Origin: Ignavibacteriales bacterium
GTDB lineage: Bacteria > Bacteroidota > Ignavibacteria > Ignavibacteriales > SURF-24
Direction: 5' to 3'
Length of the DNA: 58,523 nt
Assembly (NCBI GenBank): GCA_026390815.1
Contig: JAPLFH010000010.1
Location: 1-58,523, forward strand
Part shown: one piece after another, positions 47,876 through 57,287 of the stretch
Layout of the letters: the number at the start of each line of letters is the position of its first letter
Numbering within the stretch: position 1 is the first letter of the stretch
Notes under the pieces: model-generated
Database searches by the model: none
What the model was told of the DNA's origin: nothing
What the model saw: the letters and a program-made list of their open reading frames with translations, nothing else
Translations under genes and position numbers: made by a program

Positions 47876-48003
47876 CTACGTAACGTTACGCAAAAAATTA
47901 TAATTGTTATATTGATCGGAGCGAAATATCTCAAATCAGTTTAAAATCGAGGTGTTGAGATTCTTCACTCTGTTCAGAATGACAATTTTGCGTAATGTGA
48001 CTT
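47876..48003. repeat. MITE-like nested inverted repeat
   Basis: Outer imperfect inverted repeats are TACGTAACGTTACGCAAAAA (47876-47895) and, on the other side, AATTTTGCGTAATGTGACTT (47984-48003). Inside, GAGCGAAATATCTCAA pairs imperfectly with TTGAGATTCTTCACTC. The segment GAGATTCTTCACTCTGTTCA followed by GAATGACA resembles dispersed repeats seen in many Bacteroidetes genomes (from general familiarity). It is about 128 bp, non-coding, and abuts the mrcA stop codon. Confidence 0.55.
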
Positions 48004-48004
48004 A

Positions 48005-50209
48005 CTAATGTATATCGCATGGTGGTGGTAAATTATTTCTATTAATTATGTCAGATACTTTTTCCGGACAAGATTCTTTAGCTAATCTTGGTGAACCACG
48101 TTGAATGCTTTCTAAACAAAATTGCTCTGTTACTACATCATCGGTTAATTCAAAATACTTTAATGGCATTTTTACTTCATCATAAACTCCCTGCATAAAC
48201 TTTGCCCAAATTGGTGCAGCAGCTTTCGCTCCTTGCCCATACCATCCAGTAAAGCTAACTCTCCTGTCATCAAATCCTACCCAAACTCCGGCAACTAATT
48301 GTGGTGTAAATCCAATAAACCAGGCATCACCAAAATCCTGAGTTGTACCAGTCTTTCCAGCTGCTGGACGATGGAAAAATTGACGAACTCCTGCACCGGT
48401 TCCGTAATCTACAACAGTCTGCATCATATCTGTAACGATTGCAGCAGTAGTTGGAGAAATTGCTTCGTATATTTTATTCGGGTAGAATTTATCAATTAGA
48501 ATTCCGTCTCGGTCTTCAATTTTTAATATTGAAATGGGAGAAATGTAAATACCTTTGTTGGCAAGCGTAGCATAAGCTGACGTTAATTCAAGAGGAGAGA
48601 CCTCAGAAGTTCCAAGTGCTATTGAAGGAACAAGATTAAGACGACTGTTTATCCCCATCTTCTTTGCAATTTCACCAATCTTGCTAAGTGGTGCATAATC
48701 CTGGATGATTAATCTCGCTGTAATAATATTAAGGGAATTTTTCAAAGCATCTCTAAGCATAGTGTAACCACCGGTGCTGCCATCACTATTGGATGGAGAC
48801 CATCCGTTAAAATCAAATGGTTGATTTAAAACAGAAAATGCCGGGTAGAGTCCATTATCAATCGCTGTACTATAAATTATTGGTTTGAAAGATGAACCAG
48901 GCTGCCTTCGTATTCCTGTAACGTGATTAAGTCCATATTGAAAATTTTGATTCTGACCGCCAATCATTGCTTTAATATATCCGTTAGTCGGATCTATTGC
49001 TACAAAACCAACTTCAATTGTTTGCTCAGCAATCTTTACTGAATCAATAAACTTTGGATTGTATCGTAATCTCCTGTAAACTTCAGATTTATCCTCTTGG
49101 TTTTTTGCTGATAAATATCTTTGATCATTCCTTACAGCTTTTTCAACAATTGCATTAAGTATATCTCTGCGATTGTTCCAATTCCATGCTTTGTTAAATA
49201 ATATTTGATATTCCTTTAAATGATTTGCAGCTACTTTGTTAGCAACCTGCTGCATTCGAGAATCGATAGTAGTGTAGATATTCAAACCATCTCTGTATAA
49301 ATCGTATCCATATTTATCAGACATTTTTTCCATTTGTTGACGGACATATTCCATAAAGTGAGGAGCAATTGTTGCATAACCACCAATGCGTTCGCTGCCT
49401 AATTCAATCGGTTTACTCCTTAAACGTTCATACAAGTTCTCTTCCATGTAACCAGCAACAACCATATTGTGCATTACAAGATTTCTCCGCTCTAAAGCAT
49501 TCTCATATTTATTTACAGGATCGTAGTTAACTGATGATTTTAGTAAAGCCACCAACAAGGCGGATTCTGGTATTGTAAGATCTTTAGCGTTTTTATGAAA
49601 GAAAATATGAGAAGCTGTTTCTACACCAAAGGCACTTCTACCAAAGTAAGATACATTAAGATACATTTCTAAAATTTCTTTCTTTGTATATGTTTTTTCT
49701 ATTTGAATAGCAGTAACCCATTCACGCAATTTTCTAACAAATGTATCAAATGAGTTTTCATTTTTTATTTTAAGATTGTAAAGATTTTTTGCAAGCTGCT
49801 GTGTTATTGTGCTAGCGCCTTCGTGCAAAGATAAACTGAAAACATTTTTAACCATTGCTTTAAAAAACCTTGCAACATCAACACCCCAATGATCATAAAA
49901 ATTTCTATCCTCAGTGGCAATCAAAGCGTTTATTAAATGATTAGGTATGCTATCCACACGAGCTTCTATACGATTTTCAATGAAGAATTGTCCAATCAGT
50001 TCTCCATCAACTGAATAAACTTTGCTTGCAAGAACCGGTTTTGGATTTTCGAGCTGCTCTAAAGATGGTAACCCCTGAAAAATGTAGGCACCAAAGAAAA
50101 TAAGAATTATAACTATTGAAATAGCAACCGTTAAAATTATTTTTCTTTTTTTATCATCGCGATTGATTGACTTTTTCCAATTATCCGATGGAGAAAACAT
50201 TTTACTCAT
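48005..50209 (-). CDS. mrcA: Penicillin-binding protein 1A (bifunctional glycosyltransferase/transpeptidase)
   Basis: A 734-residue class A PBP. The start at 50209 (MSKMFSPSDNWKK) is preferred because it falls 1 base after the upstream stop and before a basic stretch and membrane helix (KRKIILTVAISIVIILIFFG). The glycosyltransferase domain shows ATEDRNFYDHWGVD and EGASTITQQLAKNLY; the transpeptidase domain shows PGSSFKP, SLN in KNSLNIITARL, and GKTGTTQDFGDAWFIGF. It polymerises and cross-links peptidoglycan in the periplasm. It lies downstream of lpxH and the M1 peptidase. Confidence 0.95.
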   Translation of the reverse strand: MSKMFSPSDNWKKSINRDDKKRKIILTVAISIVIILIFFGAYIFQGLPSLEQLENPKPVLASKVYSVDGELIGQFFIENRIEARVDSIPNHLINALIATEDRNFYDHWGVDVARFFKAMVKNVFSLSLHEGASTITQQLAKNLYNLKIKNENSFDTFVRKLREWVTAIQIEKTYTKKEILEMYLNVSYFGRSAFGVETASHIFFHKNAKDLTIPESALLVALLKSSVNYDPVNKYENALERRNLVMHNMVVAGYMEENLYERLRSKPIELGSERIGGYATIAPHFMEYVRQQMEKMSDKYGYDLYRDGLNIYTTIDSRMQQVANKVAANHLKEYQILFNKAWNWNNRRDILNAIVEKAVRNDQRYLSAKNQEDKSEVYRRLRYNPKFIDSVKIAEQTIEVGFVAIDPTNGYIKAMIGGQNQNFQYGLNHVTGIRRQPGSSFKPIIYSTAIDNGLYPAFSVLNQPFDFNGWSPSNSDGSTGGYTMLRDALKNSLNIITARLIIQDYAPLSKIGEIAKKMGINSRLNLVPSIALGTSEVSPLELTSAYATLANKGIYISPISILKIEDRDGILIDKFYPNKIYEAISPTTAAIVTDMMQTVVDYGTGAGVRQFFHRPAAGKTGTTQDFGDAWFIGFTPQLVAGVWVGFDDRRVSFTGWYGQGAKAAAPIWAKFMQGVYDEVKMPLKYFELTDDVVTEQFCLESIQRGSPRLAKESCPEKVSDIINRNNLPPPCDIH

Positions 50210-50210
50210 T

Positions 50211-50936
50211 TTAATTCCAATCTCTAATTTCAAATTTATTGTCGGAAAAAATTCCATAACAAGGTTGAGACAACCAGGAACCTAGATTTATATAAGTCCC
50301 CTGCTTATATTTTTTGTTTGCCCGATAGTGCGAGTGGCCCATTAACACATAATCAAAACCATCATCAATTTTTAGTTTGGCTGCTTCAAATAATCCATCA
50401 ATTTCCCCATAATGTTTTTGTGTAGTATAACCTCTACTTGTTTGACTTGTTTTACTTGCAAGGGCAATGCCCCAATCCGGGTGAACTACGGAATAGATTT
50501 TCTGAACAACTTTATTGCGCAAAATCTTCTTCAATATTTTATAACCAAGATCATTATTTACCATCCCATCACCATGAGCTAAAAAGAATTTTTTTTTGTT
50601 CAAAATTATTTCAAATGGATTTTCATACAAAATGCATCCAATTTCTTTAGTAAAAAAATCGCGATGAAGAAAATCGTGGTTGCCAATCAGGTAATGTATT
50701 TTAACATTATTTTCCGAAATGTTCTGGAGTGCGGTTAACGTTCTGAAAAACCCTTTCTGGTAAACTCTTTTATATTCAAACCAGTAGTCAAACAAGTCGC
50801 CAAGAATAAAAAGTTCTTTTGCTTCTGTTAACGCAAATTCCAAAAACTTAACAAGAAGCCTTTCCTTTTTATCTTCAAGTTCTTTCGATTGAAGTCCAAG
50901 ATGTATATCGGAAATAAATAAATAACTATCGTTCAC
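50211..50936 (-). CDS. lpxH: UDP-2,3-diacylglucosamine diphosphatase (LpxH-like)
   Basis: A 241-residue calcineurin-type metallophosphoesterase. Metal motifs are FISDIHLG, ILGDLFDYWFE, YLIGNHDFLHRDFF, FLAHGDGM and VLMGHSHYR. The GDLFDYW and GNHDF forms are typical of LpxH, which cleaves UDP-diacylglucosamine to lipid X in lipid A synthesis at the inner membrane. This supports an outer membrane with lipopolysaccharide. It is 15 bases after the M1 peptidase gene and 1 base before mrcA. Confidence 0.88.
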   Translation of the reverse strand: MNDSYLFISDIHLGLQSKELEDKKERLLVKFLEFALTEAKELFILGDLFDYWFEYKRVYQKGFFRTLTALQNISENNVKIHYLIGNHDFLHRDFFTKEIGCILYENPFEIILNKKKFFLAHGDGMVNNDLGYKILKKILRNKVVQKIYSVVHPDWGIALASKTSQTSRGYTTQKHYGEIDGLFEAAKLKIDDGFDYVLMGHSHYRANKKYKQGTYINLGSWLSQPCYGIFSDNKFEIRDWN

Positions 50937-50951
50937 TTATTTGCCATAAAA

Positions 50952-52652
50952 TTATTTTAAATAATCTTCCTTTTGAATCTTTGCCAATAACCAGTTGTTC
51001 GGATCAATCAATATGTCTTTTATCTTCATAGAAGTTGATAATTTAAATGTTTGTTCTTTTTTATCCACATAAAAAACTTTTTGAAAACTTTCTTCATCAT
51101 TTTCTGTTTTTACCATAACCTCAAGCGGGAATTTATAAACTGAATAATCTTTCTGTACTTGTTTAACAGTAAGAGTCATTTCATTTTCAGTGGAATCGAT
51201 TGATTTTATACTAAAGTTGTACTTTAATTTTATAATTCCTTCACCTTCAAAAACCCATTGCTTAAAGAAGAAATCCAAATCTTTTCCACTAATGCGTTCA
51301 CACAGTTTTATAAAATCATAAGTTGATGCATTTCCATATTTAAAATCTTTGTAATACTCTTTTAAGATTGTAAAAAATGTTGAATCACCAACCTCAAACC
51401 TAAGCATATGAAGTGTCCAGGCACCTTTACCATAAACGGTTGAGCCAAACATATTTATTGGATTATAAAGTGTTCCAGCAAAGTTATCCTGAAATTTTGA
51501 AAGCATTGTGGATTTGTAAGCATCAAATCCAGCTTTATGTTCAGCATACAAAGCTTCTGAATAAGTAGCAAATCCTTCGTTCAGCCAAATATCTTTCCAG
51601 GATTTAAGTCCAACTGCGTCTCCCCACCATTGATGAGCTAATTCGTGAATATAAAACTCGCTAAACATTTTATTTCCATTAAGAAAGTTGGAACCAATCC
51701 CAGTTATTGTTTGATGTTCCATAGCACCCAATTGCCACAAAAATTCTGCAACTCCATATTTTTCTTTTGGGAACGAGTACACACCAAACTTTTCCTCAAA
51801 GAATTTCATAATCTCCGGATGTTCATCAAAATCTTTTTTTGCCATTTCTAAATGCTCCGGGAAAGCGTAGTAATCGAAATTAAATTTATCGTTACTTATG
51901 CTTGTATATTCCTGCTTGAAATATTTATAATCTGCTGAATAAATACAAACCAGGTATGTTGAGATTGGATAAAATGTTTTCCAGTGATAAGTTCTTCTTT
52001 CTTTATTTGTAATTACTTCAATCAATTTTCCATTTGATATAGAAATCTTAGAAGAATCATTTGTAATTTGAATATCAACTAAGGCTTTATCATCCGGAGT
52101 ATCATTACATGGATACCATGTGGAAGCATAAATCGGTTCACTTAAAGTATAGGATACAGATCGGTTATTAAATTTATCAAACACAAATGAAGCAAACCCC
52201 TTTTTCTTAGGTGTACCTTCATAAATTATTCGAACATTAAATGTATCAAATTCAGTAGCAGCCACTGGAATTGAAAGAGTTGTACCAGTAAAAAAGAAAT
52301 TGCTAATTGTTTTTTCATTTAAAGTAATTCTTTTGATGTCAAAGTTATCATAAAAATTCAAATCGATCTGATTCACATTTTTATCCTTAAATAATCCAGT
52401 TATTGTAACATCACCTTTAAGGAGTTTTTCTTCAGGATGTAGATCGAATATTAAATTATAATGAAGGATGTCCAACGATTTTTGTTTATTTGTTATATAA
52501 GTGTCCGGAACATCATTACCGAATAATTCTTCTCCCCATTTACTTTCTGCAAAGCCGGAATAATAAACCACAAACTTTAAAGGATTATAAATTACTTTCC
52601 ATGCAGCGAAAAGAGAAATATTGAGTGCAATAACAAAAACAATTCTAAGCAA
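50952..52652 (-). CDS. M1 family metallopeptidase (aminopeptidase N-like)
   Basis: A 566-residue zinc peptidase. GAMEH (309-313) is the substrate-binding loop, HELAH (336-340) plus Glu359 in WLNEGFATYSE bind zinc, and STWYPCNDTPDDKALVDI belongs to the N-terminal domain. A hydrophobic N terminus (MLRIVFVIALNISLFAAW) suggests export or a membrane anchor. It lacks the large C-terminal helical domain of PepN and resembles the short Bacteroidetes M1 group. It leads the transcript with lpxH and mrcA. Confidence 0.9.
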   Translation of the reverse strand: MLRIVFVIALNISLFAAWKVIYNPLKFVVYYSGFAESKWGEELFGNDVPDTYITNKQKSLDILHYNLIFDLHPEEKLLKGDVTITGLFKDKNVNQIDLNFYDNFDIKRITLNEKTISNFFFTGTTLSIPVAATEFDTFNVRIIYEGTPKKKGFASFVFDKFNNRSVSYTLSEPIYASTWYPCNDTPDDKALVDIQITNDSSKISISNGKLIEVITNKERRTYHWKTFYPISTYLVCIYSADYKYFKQEYTSISNDKFNFDYYAFPEHLEMAKKDFDEHPEIMKFFEEKFGVYSFPKEKYGVAEFLWQLGAMEHQTITGIGSNFLNGNKMFSEFYIHELAHQWWGDAVGLKSWKDIWLNEGFATYSEALYAEHKAGFDAYKSTMLSKFQDNFAGTLYNPINMFGSTVYGKGAWTLHMLRFEVGDSTFFTILKEYYKDFKYGNASTYDFIKLCERISGKDLDFFFKQWVFEGEGIIKLKYNFSIKSIDSTENEMTLTVKQVQKDYSVYKFPLEVMVKTENDEESFQKVFYVDKKEQTFKLSTSMKIKDILIDPNNWLLAKIQKEDYLK

Positions 52653-52919
52653 TTTACTTGTCAGGTTAAATTTCCTTAATTCAGATAAAATTCAGTTGTA
52701 AATTTATGAAATTAGTTTGACAAGTAATATTTGGTATTCCAACTAAAATATTTTTCCCAGATTGGCAACATTACCGATCCGAATATACCTGAATAAATTG
52801 ACTCCGATAAATCAAATAAATACTTGTATTTTAAAATATCTGCTTTTTCAAATATTAAAAGTGCGATTGCCAATAAAGTATTTTTTGAATATATTACTCA
52901 AAAAATTTGTAGGTAGTTT

Positions 52920-54161
52920 ATGTTATTTGCAGGTTCAGCATTATTAAGGGATACTGTTACAATGATTCTTGCAGGTGGACAGGGTGAAAGACTTGCCCCC
53001 TTAACAAATGTAAGAACTAAACCATCTGTGCCATTTGGAGGGAAATATCGTATCATCGATTTCACTCTTTCCAATTGTCTTAACTCTGGCTTAAGAAAAA
53101 TTTATGTACTCACTCAGTACAAATCAGATTCTCTCAATCAACACTTATACGAAGCGTGGAATATTTTCAACCCGGAACTTGGTGAATTTATTTATTCTAT
53201 CCCACCGCAGCATAAAGTCGGCGGCGATTGGTATATGGGAACTGCTAACGCAATTGAGCAGAATGCAAATTTAATTACTGGAAATAGAAGCAAATGGCTC
53301 CTTGTACTTTCTGGCGACCACATTTACAAGATGGATTATTTAAAGATGCTTCATTACCACGAAGATAGAAACGCTGATGTTACATTGGCAGCAATTGAAT
53401 TTCCGAAAGATGAAGCTGGAAGATTTGGAGTAATGAGCCTTGAGCCTGATTATAAAGTTACAGGATTCCATGAAAAAGTAAAGGATCCACCTACTATACC
53501 GGATAAGCCTGGTTACTCTTTTGTAAATATGGCAATATATGTTTTCGATTCCGACAAATTGATTCAAGTATTTAAGGAGATGGAAGAAAAAAAAATCCCC
53601 CGAATCGATTTTGGTAAACATGTTCTTCCTTATATGGTAAAATCTGGTTATAATGTTTTTGCATACAAATTTGAAGACGAAAATAAAAAGAGTGAATTAT
53701 ACTGGAGAGACATTGGAACATTGGATAGTTATTATGCTGCCAGTATGGACTTAATTTCTGTTAGTCCTGCTTTTAACCTCTATAATCATGAATGGCCATT
53801 AAGATCAGCAACAGTTCAATCGCCACCCGCAAAAACACTTTCCCACGAAGGAGAAAGAGTTGGCAGAAGTCTTAATTCCTTAATTTGTGATGGAACTATT
53901 ATTTCCGGAGGATTAGTTGAAAGATCTATTGTTGGATCAAACGTAAGAGTTAATTCTTATTCTTATGTAACGGATTCAATCATCTTTGATAACTGTAATG
54001 TAGGAAGGCATGCCCGCATCAGAAGAGCAATAATTGATAAAAATGTAATAATCCCGGAAGGATATGAAATTGGATTTGATCCTGATGAAGATAGAAAGAA
54101 ATTTACAGTTTCCGAAACAGGTATTGTTGTAATACCTAAAAATTCTGTGCTAACAAAATAA
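52920..54161 (+). CDS. glgC: Glucose-1-phosphate adenylyltransferase
   Basis: A 413-residue nucleotidyltransferase that makes ADP-glucose for glycogen. It shows MILAGGQGERLAPLTNVRTK, VPFGGKYRIIDFTLSNCLNS, LSGDHIYKMDY, FHEKVKDPP in the Glc1P-binding region and YWRDIGTLDSYY, followed by a left-handed helix C-terminal domain (GLVERSIVGSNVRV, GRHARIRRAIIDKN). The first ten residues before the core are short for the family but acceptable. A terminator follows. No other glycogen gene is in the window. Confidence 0.95.
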   Translation: MLFAGSALLRDTVTMILAGGQGERLAPLTNVRTKPSVPFGGKYRIIDFTLSNCLNSGLRKIYVLTQYKSDSLNQHLYEAWNIFNPELGEFIYSIPPQHKVGGDWYMGTANAIEQNANLITGNRSKWLLVLSGDHIYKMDYLKMLHYHEDRNADVTLAAIEFPKDEAGRFGVMSLEPDYKVTGFHEKVKDPPTIPDKPGYSFVNMAIYVFDSDKLIQVFKEMEEKKIPRIDFGKHVLPYMVKSGYNVFAYKFEDENKKSELYWRDIGTLDSYYAASMDLISVSPAFNLYNHEWPLRSATVQSPPAKTLSHEGERVGRSLNSLICDGTIISGGLVERSIVGSNVRVNSYSYVTDSIIFDNCNVGRHARIRRAIIDKNVIIPEGYEIGFDPDEDRKKFTVSETGIVVIPKNSVLTK

Positions 54162-54184
54162 AGGGAACAATAAAAGAAACTACT

Positions 54185-54221
54185 AAATGCCATCCTTTAT
54201 AGTGGGATGGCATTTCTATTT
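54185..54221 (+). terminator. Terminator after glgC
   Basis: AAATGCCATCC and GGATGGCATTT form an 11-bp stem around TTTATAGTG, followed by CTATTTTTAG. It lies between the glgC stop and the uvrC ATG at 54228, so uvrC either has read-through or its own promoter inside the hairpin region. It also argues against an upstream uvrC start at 54207. Confidence 0.8.
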
Positions 54222-54227
54222 TTAGTT

Positions 54228-56066
54228 ATGAAAGAAGATTTTAAATCAAAATTAGAAACGCTACCTAATAAACCAGGTATTTACCAGTTCCTAAATGATA
54301 AAGGAAAGGTAATTTATGTTGGCAAGGCTAAAAGTTTGAAAAGCAGGGTAAAATCATATTTCCAAAATTCAGTTCTCTCTCCAAAAACAAAAGCTCTTGT
54401 TGATAAGATTTATGATCTTCAAATGATTATTACAGATACTGAAATAGAAGCGCTTGTACTAGAAAATAACCTGATCAAACAATTCACACCTCGTTATAAC
54501 ATTAACTTAAAGGATGATAAATCTTTCCCATATATTGTAGTAACTAACGAACCTTATCCGAGAATTTTTCCTACAAGAAACATAGTTAAGGATGGTTCAA
54601 AATATTTCGGTCCTTATACAGAAGTTAAAGCAATGAAATATTCTTTAAGGATGATAAACGATATTTTCAAAATAAGAAACTGCAATTATTATATTGATCA
54701 GGAAGTAATTGATAAAAAGAAAATTAAAGTATGTCTTGAGTATCATATAAAAAAATGCGATGGACCTTGCGAAGGATTGATTTCTCAAATATCATATAAC
54801 GAAATGGTGAATGAAGTTACTAAAGTGTTAAGCGGAAAGTTTAATGACTTACTTAAAGATCTGAATGAGAAAATGCAAAAAGCTTCTTCAGAATTTAATT
54901 TTGAAGAAGCAGCGCAAATTCGGGATAAAATTGAGCAGCTTAAAATATATTCATCAAAGCAAAAAATGGTTACAACCGACTTTGTTGAACGTGACATTAT
55001 CACAGTTGCATATGAAGGAAAAGAGGCTACTTGCTCTATTCTAAATATTCGAGATGGTAAAATAGTTGGTAAAAAACAATTGAAATTAGGTCTTGAAGGA
55101 CAAGAAGAAATAACTGAGGTATATTCTGCTGCAATTAAATTTTATTATAATGAATTGGTTGAAGTACCAAAAGAAATTGTTGTTGAAGTAGAACCGGATG
55201 AAATGGAAACTCTTACAGAATGGTTAAATACAATATCAACGAGAAGTATAAAATTTACAATCCCTAAAAATAGTGGAGAATTGAAATCGCTTGTAAATAT
55301 GTGCAAGCAAAATGCAATTCTTCAGTTAAAGGAAATTCAATTACAAAGAATGAAACGGGATGGAAATTTGCCATTTGTTTTGGAGGCACTTAAAAGAGAT
55401 TTACATCTTCCTGCCCTTCCAAGAAAAATTGAATGCTTTGATATTTCTAACTTACAAGGAACAGATACCGTTGCCAGTATGGTGGTTTTTGAAAATGGAA
55501 AACCGAAAAAGAGCCAGTACCGAAAATATATTATTAAAAATGCGGAAGGTCCTGATGATTTTGAAAGTATGCGAGAAGTAATTACAAGAAGATACTCAAA
55601 ATTAAAAGAAACAAATGAACCTCTGCCTGATTTAATTATGGTTGATGGTGGTAAAGGACAACTTTCCAGTGCAGTTGGAATTCTGAACAGTTTTGGTTAT
55701 TCAAATTATAATATTATTGGTTTAGCAAAACGTCTGGAAGAAGTGTTTCACCCTGGTATATCAGAAGCTCAATCAATTCCCAAGACTTCATCAAGTTTAA
55801 AATTACTCCAACAAGTACGAGATGAAGCTCACAGATTTGCAATCACATTCCATCGATCAAGAAGAGATAAACGAACTTTAACTACTGAACTGCTTGAAAT
55901 AAAAGGGATCGGGAATAACACTGCGGAAAAATTGCTTAAAATATTTGGCAGTTTAAGTATTATTAAAAAAATATCATTTGAAGAATTGCAGAAAGCTGTG
56001 GGTAATTCTAAAGCTAACTTGCTGATTAATTATTTTCAAAAGGTTGATGAGGCTACCAATAACTAA
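54228..56066 (+). CDS. uvrC: Excinuclease ABC subunit C
   Basis: A 612-residue nucleotide-excision-repair nuclease. The N-terminal GIY-YIG domain is KPGIYQFLNDKGKVIYVGKA; CLEYHIKKCDGPCEG holds the cysteine cluster; the UVR motif (FEEAAQIRDKIEQLK) binds UvrB; the RNase H-like endonuclease has CFDISNLQGTDTVASMVVF and IMVDGGKGQLSSA; the C-terminal helix-hairpin-helix is LEIKGIGNNTAEKLLKIFG. The start at 54228 is used because the longer frame begins inside the glgC terminator. Confidence 0.96.
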   Translation: MKEDFKSKLETLPNKPGIYQFLNDKGKVIYVGKAKSLKSRVKSYFQNSVLSPKTKALVDKIYDLQMIITDTEIEALVLENNLIKQFTPRYNINLKDDKSFPYIVVTNEPYPRIFPTRNIVKDGSKYFGPYTEVKAMKYSLRMINDIFKIRNCNYYIDQEVIDKKKIKVCLEYHIKKCDGPCEGLISQISYNEMVNEVTKVLSGKFNDLLKDLNEKMQKASSEFNFEEAAQIRDKIEQLKIYSSKQKMVTTDFVERDIITVAYEGKEATCSILNIRDGKIVGKKQLKLGLEGQEEITEVYSAAIKFYYNELVEVPKEIVVEVEPDEMETLTEWLNTISTRSIKFTIPKNSGELKSLVNMCKQNAILQLKEIQLQRMKRDGNLPFVLEALKRDLHLPALPRKIECFDISNLQGTDTVASMVVFENGKPKKSQYRKYIIKNAEGPDDFESMREVITRRYSKLKETNEPLPDLIMVDGGKGQLSSAVGILNSFGYSNYNIIGLAKRLEEVFHPGISEAQSIPKTSSSLKLLQQVRDEAHRFAITFHRSRRDKRTLTTELLEIKGIGNNTAEKLLKIFGSLSIIKKISFEELQKAVGNSKANLLINYFQKVDEATNN

Positions 56067-56122
56067 GATTCTTTGTTGCCCTGCTTATAATTTTCCTTCA
56101 ATTCAATTCTCATAATATAAAA

Positions 56123-56217
56123 TGCCAGGATAACTAACTACACAAGCATTGTACTTGCCGCTGCTTCCTTCCGGATCTGACGGGGTTAGGCACTAACTTG
56201 TCAATTAGGTCCTGGCA
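56123..56217 (-). ncRNA. ffs: Signal recognition particle RNA (4.5S, small bacterial type)
   Basis: On the minus strand TGCCAGGA at the 5' end pairs with TCCTGGCA at the 3' end, 95 nt in all. The apical region carries the conserved GTCAGATCCGGAAGGAAGCA (Ffh-binding tetraloop GGAA and asymmetric loop). It forms the SRP with Ffh for co-translational targeting. It lies 3' of uvrC, on the opposite strand. Confidence 0.95.
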
Positions 56218-56288
56218 ATTTAGAATGAAAACTTTTAACTAAACAATGACAATTTAAAACGTTATAAAATTAATCAATTTTCATTTAG

Positions 56289-56361
56289 TGGAGCTAAGCG
56301 GGATCGAACCGCTGACCTGTTCGTTGCGAACGAACCGCTCTCCCAACTGAGCTATAGCCCC
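56289..56361 (-). tRNA. tRNA-Ala (anticodon CGC)
   Basis: A 73-nt tRNA: GGGGCTATAGCTCAGTTGGG at the 5' end, anticodon stem GTTCG/CGAAC with loop TTCGCAA (CGC), T-arm GCGGTTCGATCCCGC and acceptor TAGCTCCA. CCA is not encoded. The anticodon reads the GCG codon. Phage-like genes start on its 5' side; integrases usually target the 3' half, so this tRNA is not clearly their attachment site. Confidence 0.95.
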
Positions 56362-56696
56362 AGTTTTGGTTTTAAGCTAAAAACACAGTTTTGCTTTACT
56401 TCTTATTGTGACATAAATCAGACTGTGTACTAAGTGTTTAATGCCTTAATACACTCCTTAATACTCACTATTTCACTACATAAAGAACATAAAAAAGAAA
56501 TAGCCCAAAAGGAAAAATGAAGGAGTCAAAGCCTTATAAAACCTTTCGAGCTATTTCATTAACAAACTCATTTTTTTGACTTTCCATTTTATTTTCATTG
56601 GGAACTTAAGGATTATTTCAAGTAAGATCAATGTTCTTTTTATATAAAAATTGTTTTATTTTTATGTTATCTTTATTTCAAAATGTTGGAAACCTG
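56362..56696. other. Gap between tRNA-Ala and phage-like genes
   Basis: About 330 AT-rich bases. No integrase, repeat or attachment site is recognisable. A sequence around 56490-56560 contains AAATAGC ... GAGCTATTTC, a weak inverted repeat. The left border of the phage-like region probably lies in this gap. Confidence 0.4.
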
Positions 56697-56984
56697 ATGC
56701 TAAATTTAACCTGGTTAAACGATATTGACTTAATACCTACACTTCAAGGAGATCCTAAAGCAATCGCTGAAACTTGCGGATCCGAAACGTTAATAAAACT
56801 TATCGAGAATGACTTCACTAAAATGAAATTTTACATTCCAGCAAATGCCCTTGATGATGCTAAAAAAATGTATGTGAGAAAATTCTACGATGGAAAGAAC
56901 TTGAAAACTCTTTGCCGTATGTTAAAAGTTTCTGATTCACAAATATATAAATGGATCAGCGAACCAATGAATCCTACAAAATAG
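56697..56984 (+). CDS. Mor/C-like phage transcription activator
   Basis: The start at 56697 gives 95 residues beginning MLNLTWLNDIDLIPTLQGDP; an upstream in-frame ATG at 56631 would add a hydrophobic stretch that does not fit. The C-terminal half, AKKMYVRKFYDGKNLKTLCR followed by MLKVSDSQIYKWI, is the helix-turn-helix pattern of the Mor/C family that turns on middle or late genes of Mu-like phages. The central part (AIAETCGSETLIKLIENDF) matches the family's N-terminal domain. It suggests the edge of a Mu-like prophage. Confidence 0.7.
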   Translation: MLNLTWLNDIDLIPTLQGDPKAIAETCGSETLIKLIENDFTKMKFYIPANALDDAKKMYVRKFYDGKNLKTLCRMLKVSDSQIYKWISEPMNPTK

Positions 56985-56993
56985 GGACTGATT

Positions 56994-57248
56994 ATGTTAA
57001 CACCAAATGAACAAAAACAGCTTGACGAAGCAAAGGCAGAATTACAAGCTATCAGATCAGACCCGAACATTGACCAGGTAACCAAAAAATCTTTTGTCGA
57101 ATTATATGAAGGTTCAGTTCGATATTGGGAAGCCATCGACAAATTAACACCTGAACAGAAAAGCCAGCAACTTAAAGCCGATAAACGATTATTAAAAAGA
57201 ATGGATGCCGAAAGTTTAGGCTCAATAGTGATCCATAACGAAGACTGA
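56994..57248 (+). CDS. Small phage-like protein, unknown function
   Basis: An 84-residue soluble, charged protein, mostly helical by composition (EQKQLDEAKAELQAIRSD, KLTPEQKSQQLKADKRLLKR). No family is recognised. It starts 9 bases after the Mor-like gene on the same strand and is probably co-transcribed. Confidence 0.55.
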   Translation: MLTPNEQKQLDEAKAELQAIRSDPNIDQVTKKSFVELYEGSVRYWEAIDKLTPEQKSQQLKADKRLLKRMDAESLGSIVIHNED

Positions 57249-57287
57249 TTTTTAATCTGGATCAGTGTATGCAACTCCAATTTGTTA

